Of a DNA stretch of 64,000 nucleotides, positions 25,374 to 34,200 are shown one piece after another (positions within the stretch are counted from its first letter, which is position 1; each line of letters begins with the position of its first letter). Where the stretch lies: positions 1,054,001 through 1,118,000 of the forward strand of contig NZ_CP151274.1 in assembly GCF_051131135.1 (NCBI RefSeq). The letters run 5' to 3'. Source of the stretch: Thermogladius sp023256015 (GTDB lineage Archaea > Thermoproteota > Thermoprotei_A > Sulfolobales > Desulfurococcaceae). The notes under the pieces are model-generated. The model saw nothing but the letters and a program-made list of their open reading frames with translations, ran no database searches and was not told where the DNA came from. The translations under genes and the position numbers were made by a program.

Positions 25374-25383
25374 TCTTTAAATA
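25374..25383 (+). promoter_or_regulatory. TATA box of ABC importer operon
   Basis: CTTTAAATAC lies about 35-40 bases before the GTG start of the binding protein and should drive the three-gene importer operon. Confidence 0.5.
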
Positions 25384-25414
25384 CCTGTACCGCGAGTCAA
25401 CCCACGCCTATAGG

Positions 25415-27256
25415 GTGGTGTGCTTGAGGAGACCCGGAGTATTGGTGTTGGTCGCGGCTCTCGTGTTAGCCTCCATACTACCAGTCACTCAAGTGAGCGT
25501 GGCCCAGGCCACCAAGGTGTTCAGGGTCGGGTGGGGAGGGACTAGCTTCGACACGTTCAACCCCTTCACCACTTACGCGACGATCTCTGTGTGGCTAACG
25601 CTCGACGTCTACAGTAGGCTTGTGAGGCCCACGGAGAACTACACGGGCTTCGTACCCGACCTGGCGGAGAGCTGGGAGGTCAAGGGGGACAGCGTCACAT
25701 TCAACCTCGTGCACAACGCCACTTTCACCGACGGCTACCCCGTTACTGCCGAGGACGTAGCGTACAGCTACTACCTGGCCAACCAGAGCTGGAGCTCGCT
25801 CTCGCCCTACGTGGCCATGGTGAAGGACATCAAGGTCGTAGACAACTACACGGTCGAGTTCTACGTGACGAGCCCCACGCTCTTCATGCTCGAGGCCGCC
25901 ATCAACGTACCCATAGTCCCCAAGCACATATGGGCCAACGTGAGCGACCCCTCAACATACCCCGACAACCCGCCTATTGGGAGCGGGCCTTTGAAGGTCG
26001 CGGAGTTCAAGGAGGGGCAGTACGCCGTCCTAGAGCCCAACCCGAACTTCTACTACCCCAGCTGGTTGCCCAAGGTCGACAGGATAATCGTGAAGTTCTA
26101 CAGCGACGTCACCTCGGCTACTAACGCCCTGCTGGCTGGGGACATAGACGCCGTCGGCCCCTACATCGCCTCCACGCTGATAAAAACAGTCGCTAACAAC
26201 CCCAACCTCTACTTGTTCAAGTCGCCGCCTACGATGTTCTTCTACCTGGCCTTCAACGTAGACCCGAACGGCACAGGCAACCCCACCTTGAGAGACCCGA
26301 ACGTCAGGCTGGCGCTCGCCCACGCAATAAACGTCTCGTACGTCTGCGGGATAGGGTGGCCTGGCGCTGGAGAGCCGATGGGCACTGTCATGCCCTCGAC
26401 TAACATATTCGCGGACAAGGACTTGAAGCCGTACAGCTTCAACCTCACGCTGGCAGCCCAGATACTAGACCAGGCCGGCTACAAGCTGGGGGCCGACGGG
26501 GTGAGGGCGTCGCCCAGCGGAGTAAGGCTCGAGTACAACCTGCTAGTCCCCAGCAACATGCCCGAGGCGATAAAGGCTGCGCAGGTGATAGCGCAGTGGT
26601 GGGGCCAGATAGGCGTTAAGGCCAGCGTCCAGCCGATGGACACCGGCAGCATGTCCGCTATAATATGGAAGAAGGTCAACGACACAATAGTCCTAGGCCA
26701 CGACACGGACATATGGGACTGGTTCGTTGCACCCAACGACGTCTTGTTCCTCAACGTCTTCCTGTCCGGCATGAAGCTGACGGGGGTGTCCGACTCCGGC
26801 TACGCCAACCCCGTCTACGACGCCACCTTCGAGAAGCTCTACAACGCGACCAGCCTCGACGAGCTCAAGAGCATAGCCTACAGCCTCCAGGAGATGCTCC
26901 ACAACGACCTCCCATACATACCGCTCTGCGAGGTGTGGGCTGTCCAGGCTCACAGCAAGGCCTTCACGGGCTTCGACTACGACTGGCCGTCCGGCCCCTT
27001 CGGCGGTAGCGACTGGAGGACCTTCCTGAACGCCCAGTTGGCCCCCTCCTCGCCGTCGACCACTACCTACACTTCCACGAGCAGTAGCCCCGTAGCGACG
27101 GAGACAGCGGCTCCCACGGCCACGAGTGCCACGACTCCTACACCACAGAGCCCACCGCAGTCCGGCGCCCAGCCCTCCAGTACGTGGCTGGTTGTGGGAG
27201 TAGTGGCAGTAGCCGTTGTTGTGGCAATCACAGTCTACGCTTTGAAGAGGAGGTGA
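25415..27256 (+). CDS. ABC importer solute-binding protein, family 5 (peptide/oligosaccharide)
   Basis: A 613-residue extracellular binding protein. An N-terminal signal helix (LVLVAALVLASILPVT) is followed by a family 5 domain with TFNPFTTYA and FVPDLAESWEVKGD early and the usual two-lobe length. The C-terminal tail is a Ser/Thr/Pro linker (about 548-588) plus a membrane helix (WLVVGVVAVAVVVAITVYAL), the common archaeal way of tethering binding proteins to the membrane. GTG 25415, GTG 25418 or TTG 25424 may be the start. Family 5 proteins bind peptides or, in several hyperthermophiles, oligosaccharides; the ligand is not determined here. Confidence 0.9.
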   Translation: MVCLRRPGVLVLVAALVLASILPVTQVSVAQATKVFRVGWGGTSFDTFNPFTTYATISVWLTLDVYSRLVRPTENYTGFVPDLAESWEVKGDSVTFNLVHNATFTDGYPVTAEDVAYSYYLANQSWSSLSPYVAMVKDIKVVDNYTVEFYVTSPTLFMLEAAINVPIVPKHIWANVSDPSTYPDNPPIGSGPLKVAEFKEGQYAVLEPNPNFYYPSWLPKVDRIIVKFYSDVTSATNALLAGDIDAVGPYIASTLIKTVANNPNLYLFKSPPTMFFYLAFNVDPNGTGNPTLRDPNVRLALAHAINVSYVCGIGWPGAGEPMGTVMPSTNIFADKDLKPYSFNLTLAAQILDQAGYKLGADGVRASPSGVRLEYNLLVPSNMPEAIKAAQVIAQWWGQIGVKASVQPMDTGSMSAIIWKKVNDTIVLGHDTDIWDWFVAPNDVLFLNVFLSGMKLTGVSDSGYANPVYDATFEKLYNATSLDELKSIAYSLQEMLHNDLPYIPLCEVWAVQAHSKAFTGFDYDWPSGPFGGSDWRTFLNAQLAPSSPSTTTYTSTSSSPVATETAAPTATSATTPTPQSPPQSGAQPSSTWLVVGVVAVAVVVAITVYALKRR

Positions 27257-27261
27257 CGCCT

Positions 27262-28233
27262 TTGCCCTACAGGAGCTTCATTCTGAGGAAGTTTTTTACT
27301 CTCGTCTTAACCCTCTTCATCATAACACTCGTAAACTTCGTACTGTTCAGACTACTCCCCGGAGACCCCATCATGCTCTTGTTCAGAGACCCCAGGCTCA
27401 CGCCCGAGCAGATCGACTACCTGTACCACAAGTTCGGGTTGGACAAGCCCTTGTGGGAGCAGTTCTTCATCTACCTCTGGAACCTGCTGAGGGGGGAGTG
27501 GGGGATCTCCTTCGCGTACAAGAAGCCCATAATGGAGATACTGGTACCCCGGATAACCAACTCGCTAATACTAGTAATCCCGGCCACTGTACTCTCGATT
27601 CTCCTGGGAGTGGTTACAGGAGTGGTAGCGGCGTGGAAGAGGGGCGGCTTGACAGACGCCCTCGTCTCCTTCGTCTCGCTGGGGCTCTACTCCCTACCCA
27701 CGTTCTGGCTCGGCGGGATATTCATATTCCTCTCTATAAACTACTGGAGGCTACCAGTCGGGGGGATGCTGAACTACGGTGTCGACCACAACAACCCGCT
27801 CGCCTACCTCGGGGACCTGTTCACGCACATAACTCTACCCCTCGCCACGCTCACCCTGGTCTCATACGGCAGCTTCACTCTGACGGTCAGAGGCGCTCTA
27901 CTAGACGTCCTCTCCGAGGACTACATCAGGACCGCTGTCGCGAAGGGGCTGAGTAGCTGGAGGGTGTTGAGCAGGCACGCACTCCCCAACGCCATGCTCC
28001 CCACCGTGAGCCTCACCGCCGTCAGCCTCGGCACGGCAGTGACGGGCTCCGTGCTGACCGAGACGGTGTTCAACTGGCCGGGGGTCGGGAGGCTCATCTT
28101 CGACGCGATATCAAACAGGGACTACCCCCTGCTCCAGGCCGGCTTCTTAGTGATAACGATAAGCGTCCTCCTGGCCAACTTCCTCGCGGACATCGTCTAC
28201 GGCCTCCTAGACCCCAGAGTAAAGTACAGGTAG
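27262..28233 (+). CDS. ABC importer permease, DppB type
   Basis: A 323-residue permease with six spans and the family signatures FRLLPGDP near the N terminus and the EAA-like loop AVAKGLSSWRVLSRHALPNA. TTG 27262 is chosen because it sits six bases after an AGGAGGTGA ribosome site that overlaps the binding-protein stop. The frame is open upstream, but that part lies over the previous gene. It forms the channel with the DppC-type protein. Confidence 0.92.
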   Translation: MPYRSFILRKFFTLVLTLFIITLVNFVLFRLLPGDPIMLLFRDPRLTPEQIDYLYHKFGLDKPLWEQFFIYLWNLLRGEWGISFAYKKPIMEILVPRITNSLILVIPATVLSILLGVVTGVVAAWKRGGLTDALVSFVSLGLYSLPTFWLGGIFIFLSINYWRLPVGGMLNYGVDHNNPLAYLGDLFTHITLPLATLTLVSYGSFTLTVRGALLDVLSEDYIRTAVAKGLSSWRVLSRHALPNAMLPTVSLTAVSLGTAVTGSVLTETVFNWPGVGRLIFDAISNRDYPLLQAGFLVITISVLLANFLADIVYGLLDPRVKYR

Positions 28234-28243
28234 GTGAGCACAC

Positions 28244-29185
28244 GTGGCTGGACGAGGGCTCATGGGAGCCGTGGGAGGTCTCGCGAGGGCTGTAGGGGTA
28301 AGCCTCGGTTTGAAGACGGGCGTGGTCGTAGGGGGCCTCAGGAGCGCCCTCAACGCGGTGGTAGGTAACAGGAAGAGCAGGGTGGGGCTCGCCGTGATAC
28401 TCGCCTACGTGGCCCTCGCACTCCTAGCGCCCTTTATATCGCCTTACAGCCCCTACGAGACCGACATCAACAGTATAATCCAGCCCCCGAGCCCCCAGCA
28501 CTTGTTCGGGACAGACGACGCCGGGAGAGACCTTTTCACGGAGAACATGTACGCCATCTCGACGTCTCTCATAGTAGGCCTCTTCGCAACCCTCGTGACG
28601 ATCCTCGTGGGCACCGTCGTAGGCCTAGTAAGCGGGTACTACGGTGGCGTAGTAGACGAGGTCTTGATGAGGGTGACCGACTTCCTCCTAATAGTCCCGC
28701 CTGTCATGCTGATGATAGTCGTCGGGTCTCTCCTCGGGTCGAGCCTCCTCAACATCATACTGGTGATAGGCCTCCTGAACTGGAGCCCGATAGCCAGGGT
28801 GATAAGGAGCATGGTGTTGACGGTGAAGGAGTGGCCCTTCGTCGAGGCCTCTAGGTCGATGGGGGCCGGGGACAGGCTGATAATGTTCAAGCACATATTC
28901 CCCATAGTAGCCCCAGTAGTCTTCGCAAACTCGATGCTCTCGGTCGCCAACGCGATCTTCTCCCACGCGGCATTAGTGTTCCTCGGCGTAGGGAACATAA
29001 ACGACATAAGCTGGGGGACCATACTACACTTCGCCTACACCTCCGGTAGCTTCACGGCAGGCTACTGGTGGTACTTCACCCCTCCGGGGCTGATGCTACT
29101 GGGGCTAGTCCTAGGCTTCATGCTACTCGGGGTAGGGTTAGAGGAGGTCTACAACCCTAAGTTGAGGTCTTCTATAAGCGTTTAA
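28244..29185 (+). CDS. ABC importer permease, DppC type
   Basis: 313 residues with an N-terminal extension, six spans and the DppC motifs LFGTDDAGRDLF and EASRSMGAGDRLIMFKHIF. GTG 28244 follows AGGTGAG by five bases. This operon stops here without ATPases; a DppD/DppF pair of matching type lies 31 kb downstream. Confidence 0.92.
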   Translation: MAGRGLMGAVGGLARAVGVSLGLKTGVVVGGLRSALNAVVGNRKSRVGLAVILAYVALALLAPFISPYSPYETDINSIIQPPSPQHLFGTDDAGRDLFTENMYAISTSLIVGLFATLVTILVGTVVGLVSGYYGGVVDEVLMRVTDFLLIVPPVMLMIVVGSLLGSSLLNIILVIGLLNWSPIARVIRSMVLTVKEWPFVEASRSMGAGDRLIMFKHIFPIVAPVVFANSMLSVANAIFSHAALVFLGVGNINDISWGTILHFAYTSGSFTAGYWWYFTPPGLMLLGLVLGFMLLGVGLEEVYNPKLRSSISV

Positions 29186-29467
29186 GCCGCCGCATCCCGT
29201 GCGGAGGAAAGGATTCCTAGAGCTTGTTTGAAAAGCGATCTTTTCTAAGAAAAACTTGGATAGCGGTAAACAAAACCTCTTACTTGAACACTCCGCACCC
29301 TCATCGCCGTTAAACCGCCCACTACCAGGAGGGCCTTTCACCACGCCGGCCACGACGTCGGCGAGCGTACCCCGGCGGCCTCGGTGCAAACGGGTCTGGC
29401 TATTCCACGCTTCTTGCCTGAGCAACAATTATATGACCATGATGACAAAACTATAGTCGTGGTCTAA

Positions 29468-30961
29468 ATGAAGCCCATCGGTGTCGTGGCCAGCGGCTCC
29501 TCGGCCGCTATAGCCCCTATTCAGGTGTACAAGCAGTGCGAGCTCGACGCGAAAGAGGAGGCTTTCGTAGTGGTGAGGGACGAGGCCAAGAACCTGAACT
29601 ACCTTGGGGTACTCCGCAACCTGAGAATGCAGGACCCACTCTTGAGCCCCAACCAGAGGTCTAGCGTCGTGGACAACCCCGGCCTCGCGAGGATGGGGAG
29701 GGAGGTGGTCTTCGAGACCTCGGCCGTGAGGATCATAGGCGTGCTGAGGGAGGACGGCTCACTAGAGCCCTCCACGCAGCCGCCCACCCCCCGTAGCGAG
29801 GTCTACCTCGTCGAGTCGCCAGGCGACGTCAACCTGAAGCTGGAGAAGGGTCTGGTCGTCGGGAGCCACAAGTACAGCGGTATCGAGATCCCCCTGTCAC
29901 CGAAGAGCCTCCCGTACCACATAGGCATAGTTGGAGCAACTGGGACGGGGAAGTCGAGGCTAGCCATAGCCCTCATAAGGGAGGTGCTCGACAACACGGA
30001 CTGGAAGGTGCTGGTCTTCGACCACTCGGGCCTGGACTACAAGCCATACTTCCCAGACAAGACCGTGTCGGCCGACGAGGTGCTGCCGGACGTCGAGGAC
30101 ATCTACAACCACCTCGCAGGCATCGTGAAGGAGAGGGAGGAGGACGCCTACCTCTTCTACTCCCTCATCGCCTACATAGTCGCGAGAGGAGACCCGGGAG
30201 CTGTGAAGTCCAGGCTACAAAGCGAGGTGAAGCAGTACGGGAAGAGCGGGGTCGAGGAGGGTGGGCTAGAGGGGGTGGTGTCCGAGTTCCTCAGCACGAA
30301 CCCCGAGGACGTGTTGAAGCAAGTTGACTGGGACCTCGGCAGGTTCGGGGAGGTCTTGTCATCGGTCGCGAGAGCGCTGGGGGCGAAGAAGACCACCCCC
30401 GCCAAGTACAGGGTCAAGCTGGCCTCTAAGGCGAGGGGGTTCTTCGAGTCCCTCAAGCGGAGGAGGCTCTCGGTAGGGGAGTTGTTGGACAGGCTCGGCC
30501 GGGAGAGGGTCCTCGTAGTGGACCTGAGCACGGTGGACTACGAGGAGAGGGCTTCTATACTCAACGCGGTCCTCGGCAGGCTGTGGGACAGGATCGACGA
30601 GACCAAGACGCCCGTGAACACGCTTGTCGTCGTAGACGAGGCCCACAACTACGCCTGTAGGGAGTGCGGGTCTGTCGACATAATAGAGAGGACTGCGAGG
30701 GAGGGGCGTAAGTGGGGGCTTGGACTGGTCCTCGTGAGCCAGAGGGTCGTGGACTTCAGCACCTGGGTGAGGAACAACATCAACACCTACTTCTTCAGCA
30801 GGCTCCAGACGCCCGGCGACCTGCAGAACCTCCAAGGCGACCTCGACCTGGGGGGCATAACCCTGGATAACATAGCCCTGCTGAGGGAGAGGGAGTTCTA
30901 CTTCGCCGGCCTAGGCAACCCGCTCAGGCACCCAGTCTTGATCAAGGTGAAGACCGTATGA
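29468..30961 (+). CDS. herA: HerA-type DNA helicase/translocase
   Basis: A 497-residue ATPase of the HerA-FtsK superfamily. The N-terminal HAS-barrel-like region (1-110) is followed by Walker A GATGTGKS (156-163) and Walker B in NTLVVVDEAHNY (about 388-399); ERTAREGRKWGLGLVLVSQR carries the sensor and arginine residues. HerA forms a hexamer with NurA to resect DNA ends during recombination repair. The nurA gene overlaps it by four bases. Mre11 and Rad50, often next to this pair, are not in the window. TATA-like CAATTATATG at about 29426-29435 suits ATG 29468. Confidence 0.92.
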   Translation: MKPIGVVASGSSAAIAPIQVYKQCELDAKEEAFVVVRDEAKNLNYLGVLRNLRMQDPLLSPNQRSSVVDNPGLARMGREVVFETSAVRIIGVLREDGSLEPSTQPPTPRSEVYLVESPGDVNLKLEKGLVVGSHKYSGIEIPLSPKSLPYHIGIVGATGTGKSRLAIALIREVLDNTDWKVLVFDHSGLDYKPYFPDKTVSADEVLPDVEDIYNHLAGIVKEREEDAYLFYSLIAYIVARGDPGAVKSRLQSEVKQYGKSGVEEGGLEGVVSEFLSTNPEDVLKQVDWDLGRFGEVLSSVARALGAKKTTPAKYRVKLASKARGFFESLKRRRLSVGELLDRLGRERVLVVDLSTVDYEERASILNAVLGRLWDRIDETKTPVNTLVVVDEAHNYACRECGSVDIIERTAREGRKWGLGLVLVSQRVVDFSTWVRNNINTYFFSRLQTPGDLQNLQGDLDLGGITLDNIALLREREFYFAGLGNPLRHPVLIKVKTV

Positions 30962-32064
30962 GCAGCGAGGAGGAGGTCTACGTAGCCCCCGAGGTCGTGT
31001 ACGAGGCCGTTAGAGAGGTGGCGGAGGAGGTCTTCGAGCAGGCTAAGGGCGTGGACGAGGTTCTGGAGCTCGGCGAAGAGCTCCGCGGGAAGAGGCTAAT
31101 AAACAAGTTCCCCGAGGCTAGAGAGGCTTGCTTCTACAGTGTTGACAGCGGCTACACCTCCCCGCCGATCGAGGTGGCCGGAGGCTTCATAGGCGTCATA
31201 CAGGTCGCCGAGGTCTTAATGGGGCACTCCTGCGGCGGGCCGCCCAGGGTAGTGGCCCATGTCAGGCACTACTCCACGAGGGACTTGACCGAGGTCGAGG
31301 CCAGGCTACTCGAGAGGCGGGCCCTCCTAAAAAGGCTCGAGGAGAAGAAGGAGGGCTGGGCGAGGTTCGACATAGCCGTCGTCGACGGGGAGCTGCTCTA
31401 CAGGGGCGGGGTGGAGGCCGAGCCGACTTTGTCGCAGGAGGAGTGGCTGGCGCACTGGCGGGTCGCGGAGGAGACCAAGAGCGCGCTGAGGCTGGCCGGC
31501 GAGACCGGCACGCCTCTCGTGGGGGTCTTGAAGAGGAGCTACTCCAGGGACATCTCCGCGGTCTACAGGGCGGGAAGAATACCCGTCAACGACAGGCTCC
31601 TGATGTCGCTCGTGCTCGAGCCCGGGGAGTACTTTGTCCTCGGGAGTTACAGGGAGCTGAGGGACAGGCTGGCAGAGGCGGCGAGGAGGGCGGGCGGCGA
31701 GGTGGCGAGGGCCCTCTACCCGAGGCTCGAGTGGCTAGAGAGGCTGAACACCGTGTACGGCTCGTGGGCGGGCCAGGTGAAGGTCGTGTTCTACAAGCCG
31801 CGCCTCACCGTCTCCCCCCTCGCGGCCAAAGTGGAGGTCTACGAGGCAGGGGGCTGGGGGTTGCCCGAAGTCCTCGCGGCGCTCTCCGGGGTGACGGGGT
31901 CGACGGGCTTCCCCACGCCCCTAGACTACGTCGACTCGCTCGCCCATGTAAGGCCGGAGACTAGGAGGACTGTCTACGAGCTACTCCACGCGGAGCTGTC
32001 GAAGCGGGACCTAAACCTCGCCAAGCTGTTGATGAGCCTGGTAAACCCCCAGAAGCCAGTCTAA
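30958..32064 (+). CDS. nurA: NurA 5'-3' nuclease
   Basis: A 368-residue NurA-domain nuclease. The first metal-binding acidic motif is SVDSGYTSPP (Asp63), the second IAVVDGELLYRG (about Asp137), with GVLKRSYSRD as the conserved basic stretch. NurA works inside the HerA hexamer ring to degrade DNA strands at broken ends. ATG 30958 overlaps the HerA stop in an ATGA arrangement, typical of obligate partners. Confidence 0.9.
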   Translation: MSSEEEVYVAPEVVYEAVREVAEEVFEQAKGVDEVLELGEELRGKRLINKFPEAREACFYSVDSGYTSPPIEVAGGFIGVIQVAEVLMGHSCGGPPRVVAHVRHYSTRDLTEVEARLLERRALLKRLEEKKEGWARFDIAVVDGELLYRGGVEAEPTLSQEEWLAHWRVAEETKSALRLAGETGTPLVGVLKRSYSRDISAVYRAGRIPVNDRLLMSLVLEPGEYFVLGSYRELRDRLAEAARRAGGEVARALYPRLEWLERLNTVYGSWAGQVKVVFYKPRLTVSPLAAKVEVYEAGGWGLPEVLAALSGVTGSTGFPTPLDYVDSLAHVRPETRRTVYELLHAELSKRDLNLAKLLMSLVNPQKPV

Positions 32065-32321
32065 CCCGTTGTCGAAGATGAATAAGGAGCACCAGTAGGG
32101 GATTGACACTCAGCGCCTTTACGCTACGGGGTCGAGAGCCGTAGAGTGGTCATTGACGAACCTGGTAGACAGCCTACCCTGACACCGCCAGCCCCACGTC
32201 TCCGGGTGGTCCCTCTACCCGCCTCTCCGACACCAGGAGCTCGAGGTACCCTTCGCCCGCACATAGCGAGAGGCGAAGCCAGCGGCAGGTAGCAGGCTTA
32301 GACCGCGCAAGCCGCGCCTCC

Positions 32322-33038
32322 TCAGGGGCGAAGGGCTTCTGCGTAGGCCTCCTCAAGCCGCCGCGCGCAGGCCTCCTCCCCCGAGGCCCTCTGGTAGTGA
32401 GCGCAGAGGTCTCTGAGAGGGCACTCCCAGCACCTCGGGTTCCTGGGCCGGCAGACGAGGGCGCCGAGGTCTATCAGCCCGTAGTTGAACTCCTGGTGCC
32501 TGTCCTCGGGTAGTAGCCTACGGAGGAGGGCCAGGTAGTCCCCCCACCTCCTCGCGGCGTGCCCCGTCAGCCTGGCGAGCACTCTCGCCACGTTCCCGTC
32601 TACTACCGGTGCGGGCTTGCCGTGGGCGAAGCTTAGAAGCGCCCCCGCAGTGTAGGGGCCGACCCCCGTCAGCCTCACCAGCTCCTCCCACGAGTCGGGT
32701 ATCCTGCCACCGTACTCCTCCACGATAACGGACGCGAGCTCCTTCAACTGCCTGGCCCTCACCCTGTACAGCCCGAGGGGTCTGAGGGCCTCCTCAACCT
32801 CCTCCAGGGGCGCCCTGTGCAACGACTCCACGTCCGGGAACCTCTCGACGAGGGCTTGGAAGGCCCTGGCCACCGCCGTTCTTGTGGTCCTCCTGAGAAG
32901 GAACTCGGCGAGTAAAACCCTGTACGGCGTCCTCTCCACTCTCCAAGGGTAGTCGAACCTGTGCTCCAGAGCCCACCTTACGACCCTCTCCCTGACAGAG
33001 GAAAGGAGTTCACTCGCGCCGACTTGGCCGCACGACAC
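32322..33038 (-). CDS. MIG-like G:T/U mismatch DNA glycosylase (HhH-GPD, 4Fe-4S)
   Basis: From GTG 33038 the protein has 238 residues. It carries the helix-hairpin-helix LTGVGPYTAGALLS, the catalytic Asp147 in PVVDGNVARVL and a C-terminal cluster CRPRNPRC-WEC-PLRDLC (Cys 196, 203, 206, 212, the Cx6Cx2Cx5C pattern). Glu45 in LLAEFLLRRTT, Tyr129 and Asp147 have the same mutual spacing as Glu42, Tyr126 and Asp144 of the thymine glycosylase MIG of Methanothermobacter; MutY has Ser and EndoIII Lys at the tyrosine place. It would remove T or U opposite G after cytosine deamination. GTG 33038 is preceded by AGGGGGTG; ATG 33074 and ATG 33095 are alternatives, and the open frame beyond is spurious. 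Confidence 0.88.
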   Translation of the reverse strand: MSCGQVGASELLSSVRERVVRWALEHRFDYPWRVERTPYRVLLAEFLLRRTTRTAVARAFQALVERFPDVESLHRAPLEEVEEALRPLGLYRVRARQLKELASVIVEEYGGRIPDSWEELVRLTGVGPYTAGALLSFAHGKPAPVVDGNVARVLARLTGHAARRWGDYLALLRRLLPEDRHQEFNYGLIDLGALVCRPRNPRCWECPLRDLCAHYQRASGEEACARRLEEAYAEALRP

Positions 33039-33262
33039 TCCACTACACCCCCTAGCCCGCCAACCCCTACGCATGGCCCGGGCAGCGTAAAGCATACACG
33101 TGTCCGAAGCCCCGCCGCCAGCAGCCCTGTCCGCGTGGTGGGAGCAACGGGCGCGGAGGGGCTGGGCAGCCCCGACGCTGAGCCGCGGCGAGCACAAAAC
33201 CCCCTCCGCGCCCGGGGGACCGCGGGGAGTGCCCTGGTCTAAAAAACGGGTGTGAGGTGGGC

Positions 33263-33856
33263 CTAGGCCGTCCAGACGGCTACCGGGTAGACGTCGTTGT
33301 CCATCGCTATCTCGTCTGGTGCGACGTTGTAGCCGTACCTTAGCGTGAAGCCGGGGTTGGCGTCTATGTCGGGGCCTCCCGCGGCCAGGTAGCTGGCCCA
33401 TGCGAGCTCGCTGCAGTAGTAGCTGGGCCCGTAGACCTGCTTGCCGCCGGGGTACACCAGCCAGCCGTAGTCGTATGGCTTACCGAGCTGGGCGAGCGCG
33501 AACTGAACCGCCCTCTGCCTCACGTAGTCGGTGGTCTTGACCCTGAACAGGCCCACTGCAAGCCTGTTGGACACGACGGAGGAGACGGGGCTTATCTTCA
33601 CCCCGTACTCCGGAGTAGCCTCGACGACGTACCCGTTACCTATGTAGATTGCTACGTGGTGCCAGTAGCCCGCTATCTTCATGTACCAGGAGTCCCCCCT
33701 CACAATGATTATGTCCCCCGGCCGCGCGAGGGCGAGTAGCACGTCCAGCGGCACCGTGACGTAGCCCCCGCCGGTGGACAGCGCCTCGACCCTAGCCGGC
33801 AGCACTAGTAGCGACAGGGCCACCATGGCGACTACGAGGACGAAAATACGCCTCAT
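33263..33856 (-). CDS. Secreted permuted papain-fold hydrolase (YiiX/NlpC-P60-like)
   Basis: 197 residues with a signal peptide (about 1-25, RIFVLVVAMVALSLLVLP). The mature part looks like a circularly permuted papain fold: RPGDIIIV, His in YWHHVAIYIGNGYVVEA, and the catalytic Cys in YYCSELAWASYLAAG. This order, His before Cys, is that of YiiX-like proteins. In bacteria relatives act on murein or lipids; archaea lack murein, so the substrate is open. A TATA-like box at 33894-33903 on this strand supports ATG 33856. Confidence 0.82.
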   Translation of the reverse strand: MRRIFVLVVAMVALSLLVLPARVEALSTGGGYVTVPLDVLLALARPGDIIIVRGDSWYMKIAGYWHHVAIYIGNGYVVEATPEYGVKISPVSSVVSNRLAVGLFRVKTTDYVRQRAVQFALAQLGKPYDYGWLVYPGGKQVYGPSYYCSELAWASYLAAGGPDIDANPGFTLRYGYNVAPDEIAMDNDVYPVAVWTA

Positions 33857-34200
33857 GGCGACCCCAACACCTATATACCTGTAAGGTCCACACGTATATA
33901 AACTTACACAAACTACACCAGAGCAGCGGGAGTCTAACCGGGGACAACGGTCGTACTCGGGGTGCGCAAGACCACCGTGATGTGGAGAGATAGACTACAC
34001 AATGGCTACCCCGGGTCTAGGGCTGGAGTGGAAGACGTTAAAGACCTCCTCCTAGAACAGACTAGAACATAGGTGTGCGGCAAGCTTAGAGAGCGGCGTT
34101 GAGGGTCTCGGGTAGCACAGCCACGCGTACCGGTCTACAGTTCGCTGTGGCCTACGTAGCGTGTGCTCGGTGGGGGTGGGGGAGAGAATCGGGCCCCCGG
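33857..34200. other. Intergenic gap without recognised gene
   Basis: 344 bases between the secreted hydrolase, which reads away from it, and the end of the ABC ATPase gene. Apart from the hydrolase promoter I find no tRNA, no strong hairpin and no convincing ORF; a 30-codon frame at 33980-34072 has no supporting signal. Confidence 0.6.
33894..33903 (-). promoter_or_regulatory. TATA box of the secreted hydrolase gene
   Basis: On the minus strand AGTTTATATACG lies about 40 bases before ATG 33856, giving a transcript start about 15 bases before the codon. Confidence 0.5.

Noticed and set aside
29186..29467. Possible RNA gene or ORF in the 282-base gap before herA
   Set aside because: One short CCGCA/TGCGG hairpin just after the dppC stop and a 96-codon minus frame are present, but no tRNA, SRP or known motif was found.
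29468..32064. HerA-NurA as an antiviral defence pair
   Set aside because: Length, N-terminal barrel and four-base overlap match the housekeeping archaeal recombination pair. Nothing nearby suggests defence.
32174..32356. A 60-codon minus-strand frame between nurA and the MIG-like gene
   Set aside because: It overlaps the 3' end of the glycosylase gene, has no ribosome site, and its sequence matches nothing I know. GC-rich regions here give many open shadow frames.
33074..33401. N-terminal extension of the MIG-like glycosylase
   Set aside because: The extra 110 residues are Arg/Gly-rich, run antisense-free over the hydrolase gene's 3' end, and match no family. A ribosome site lies at GTG 33038.
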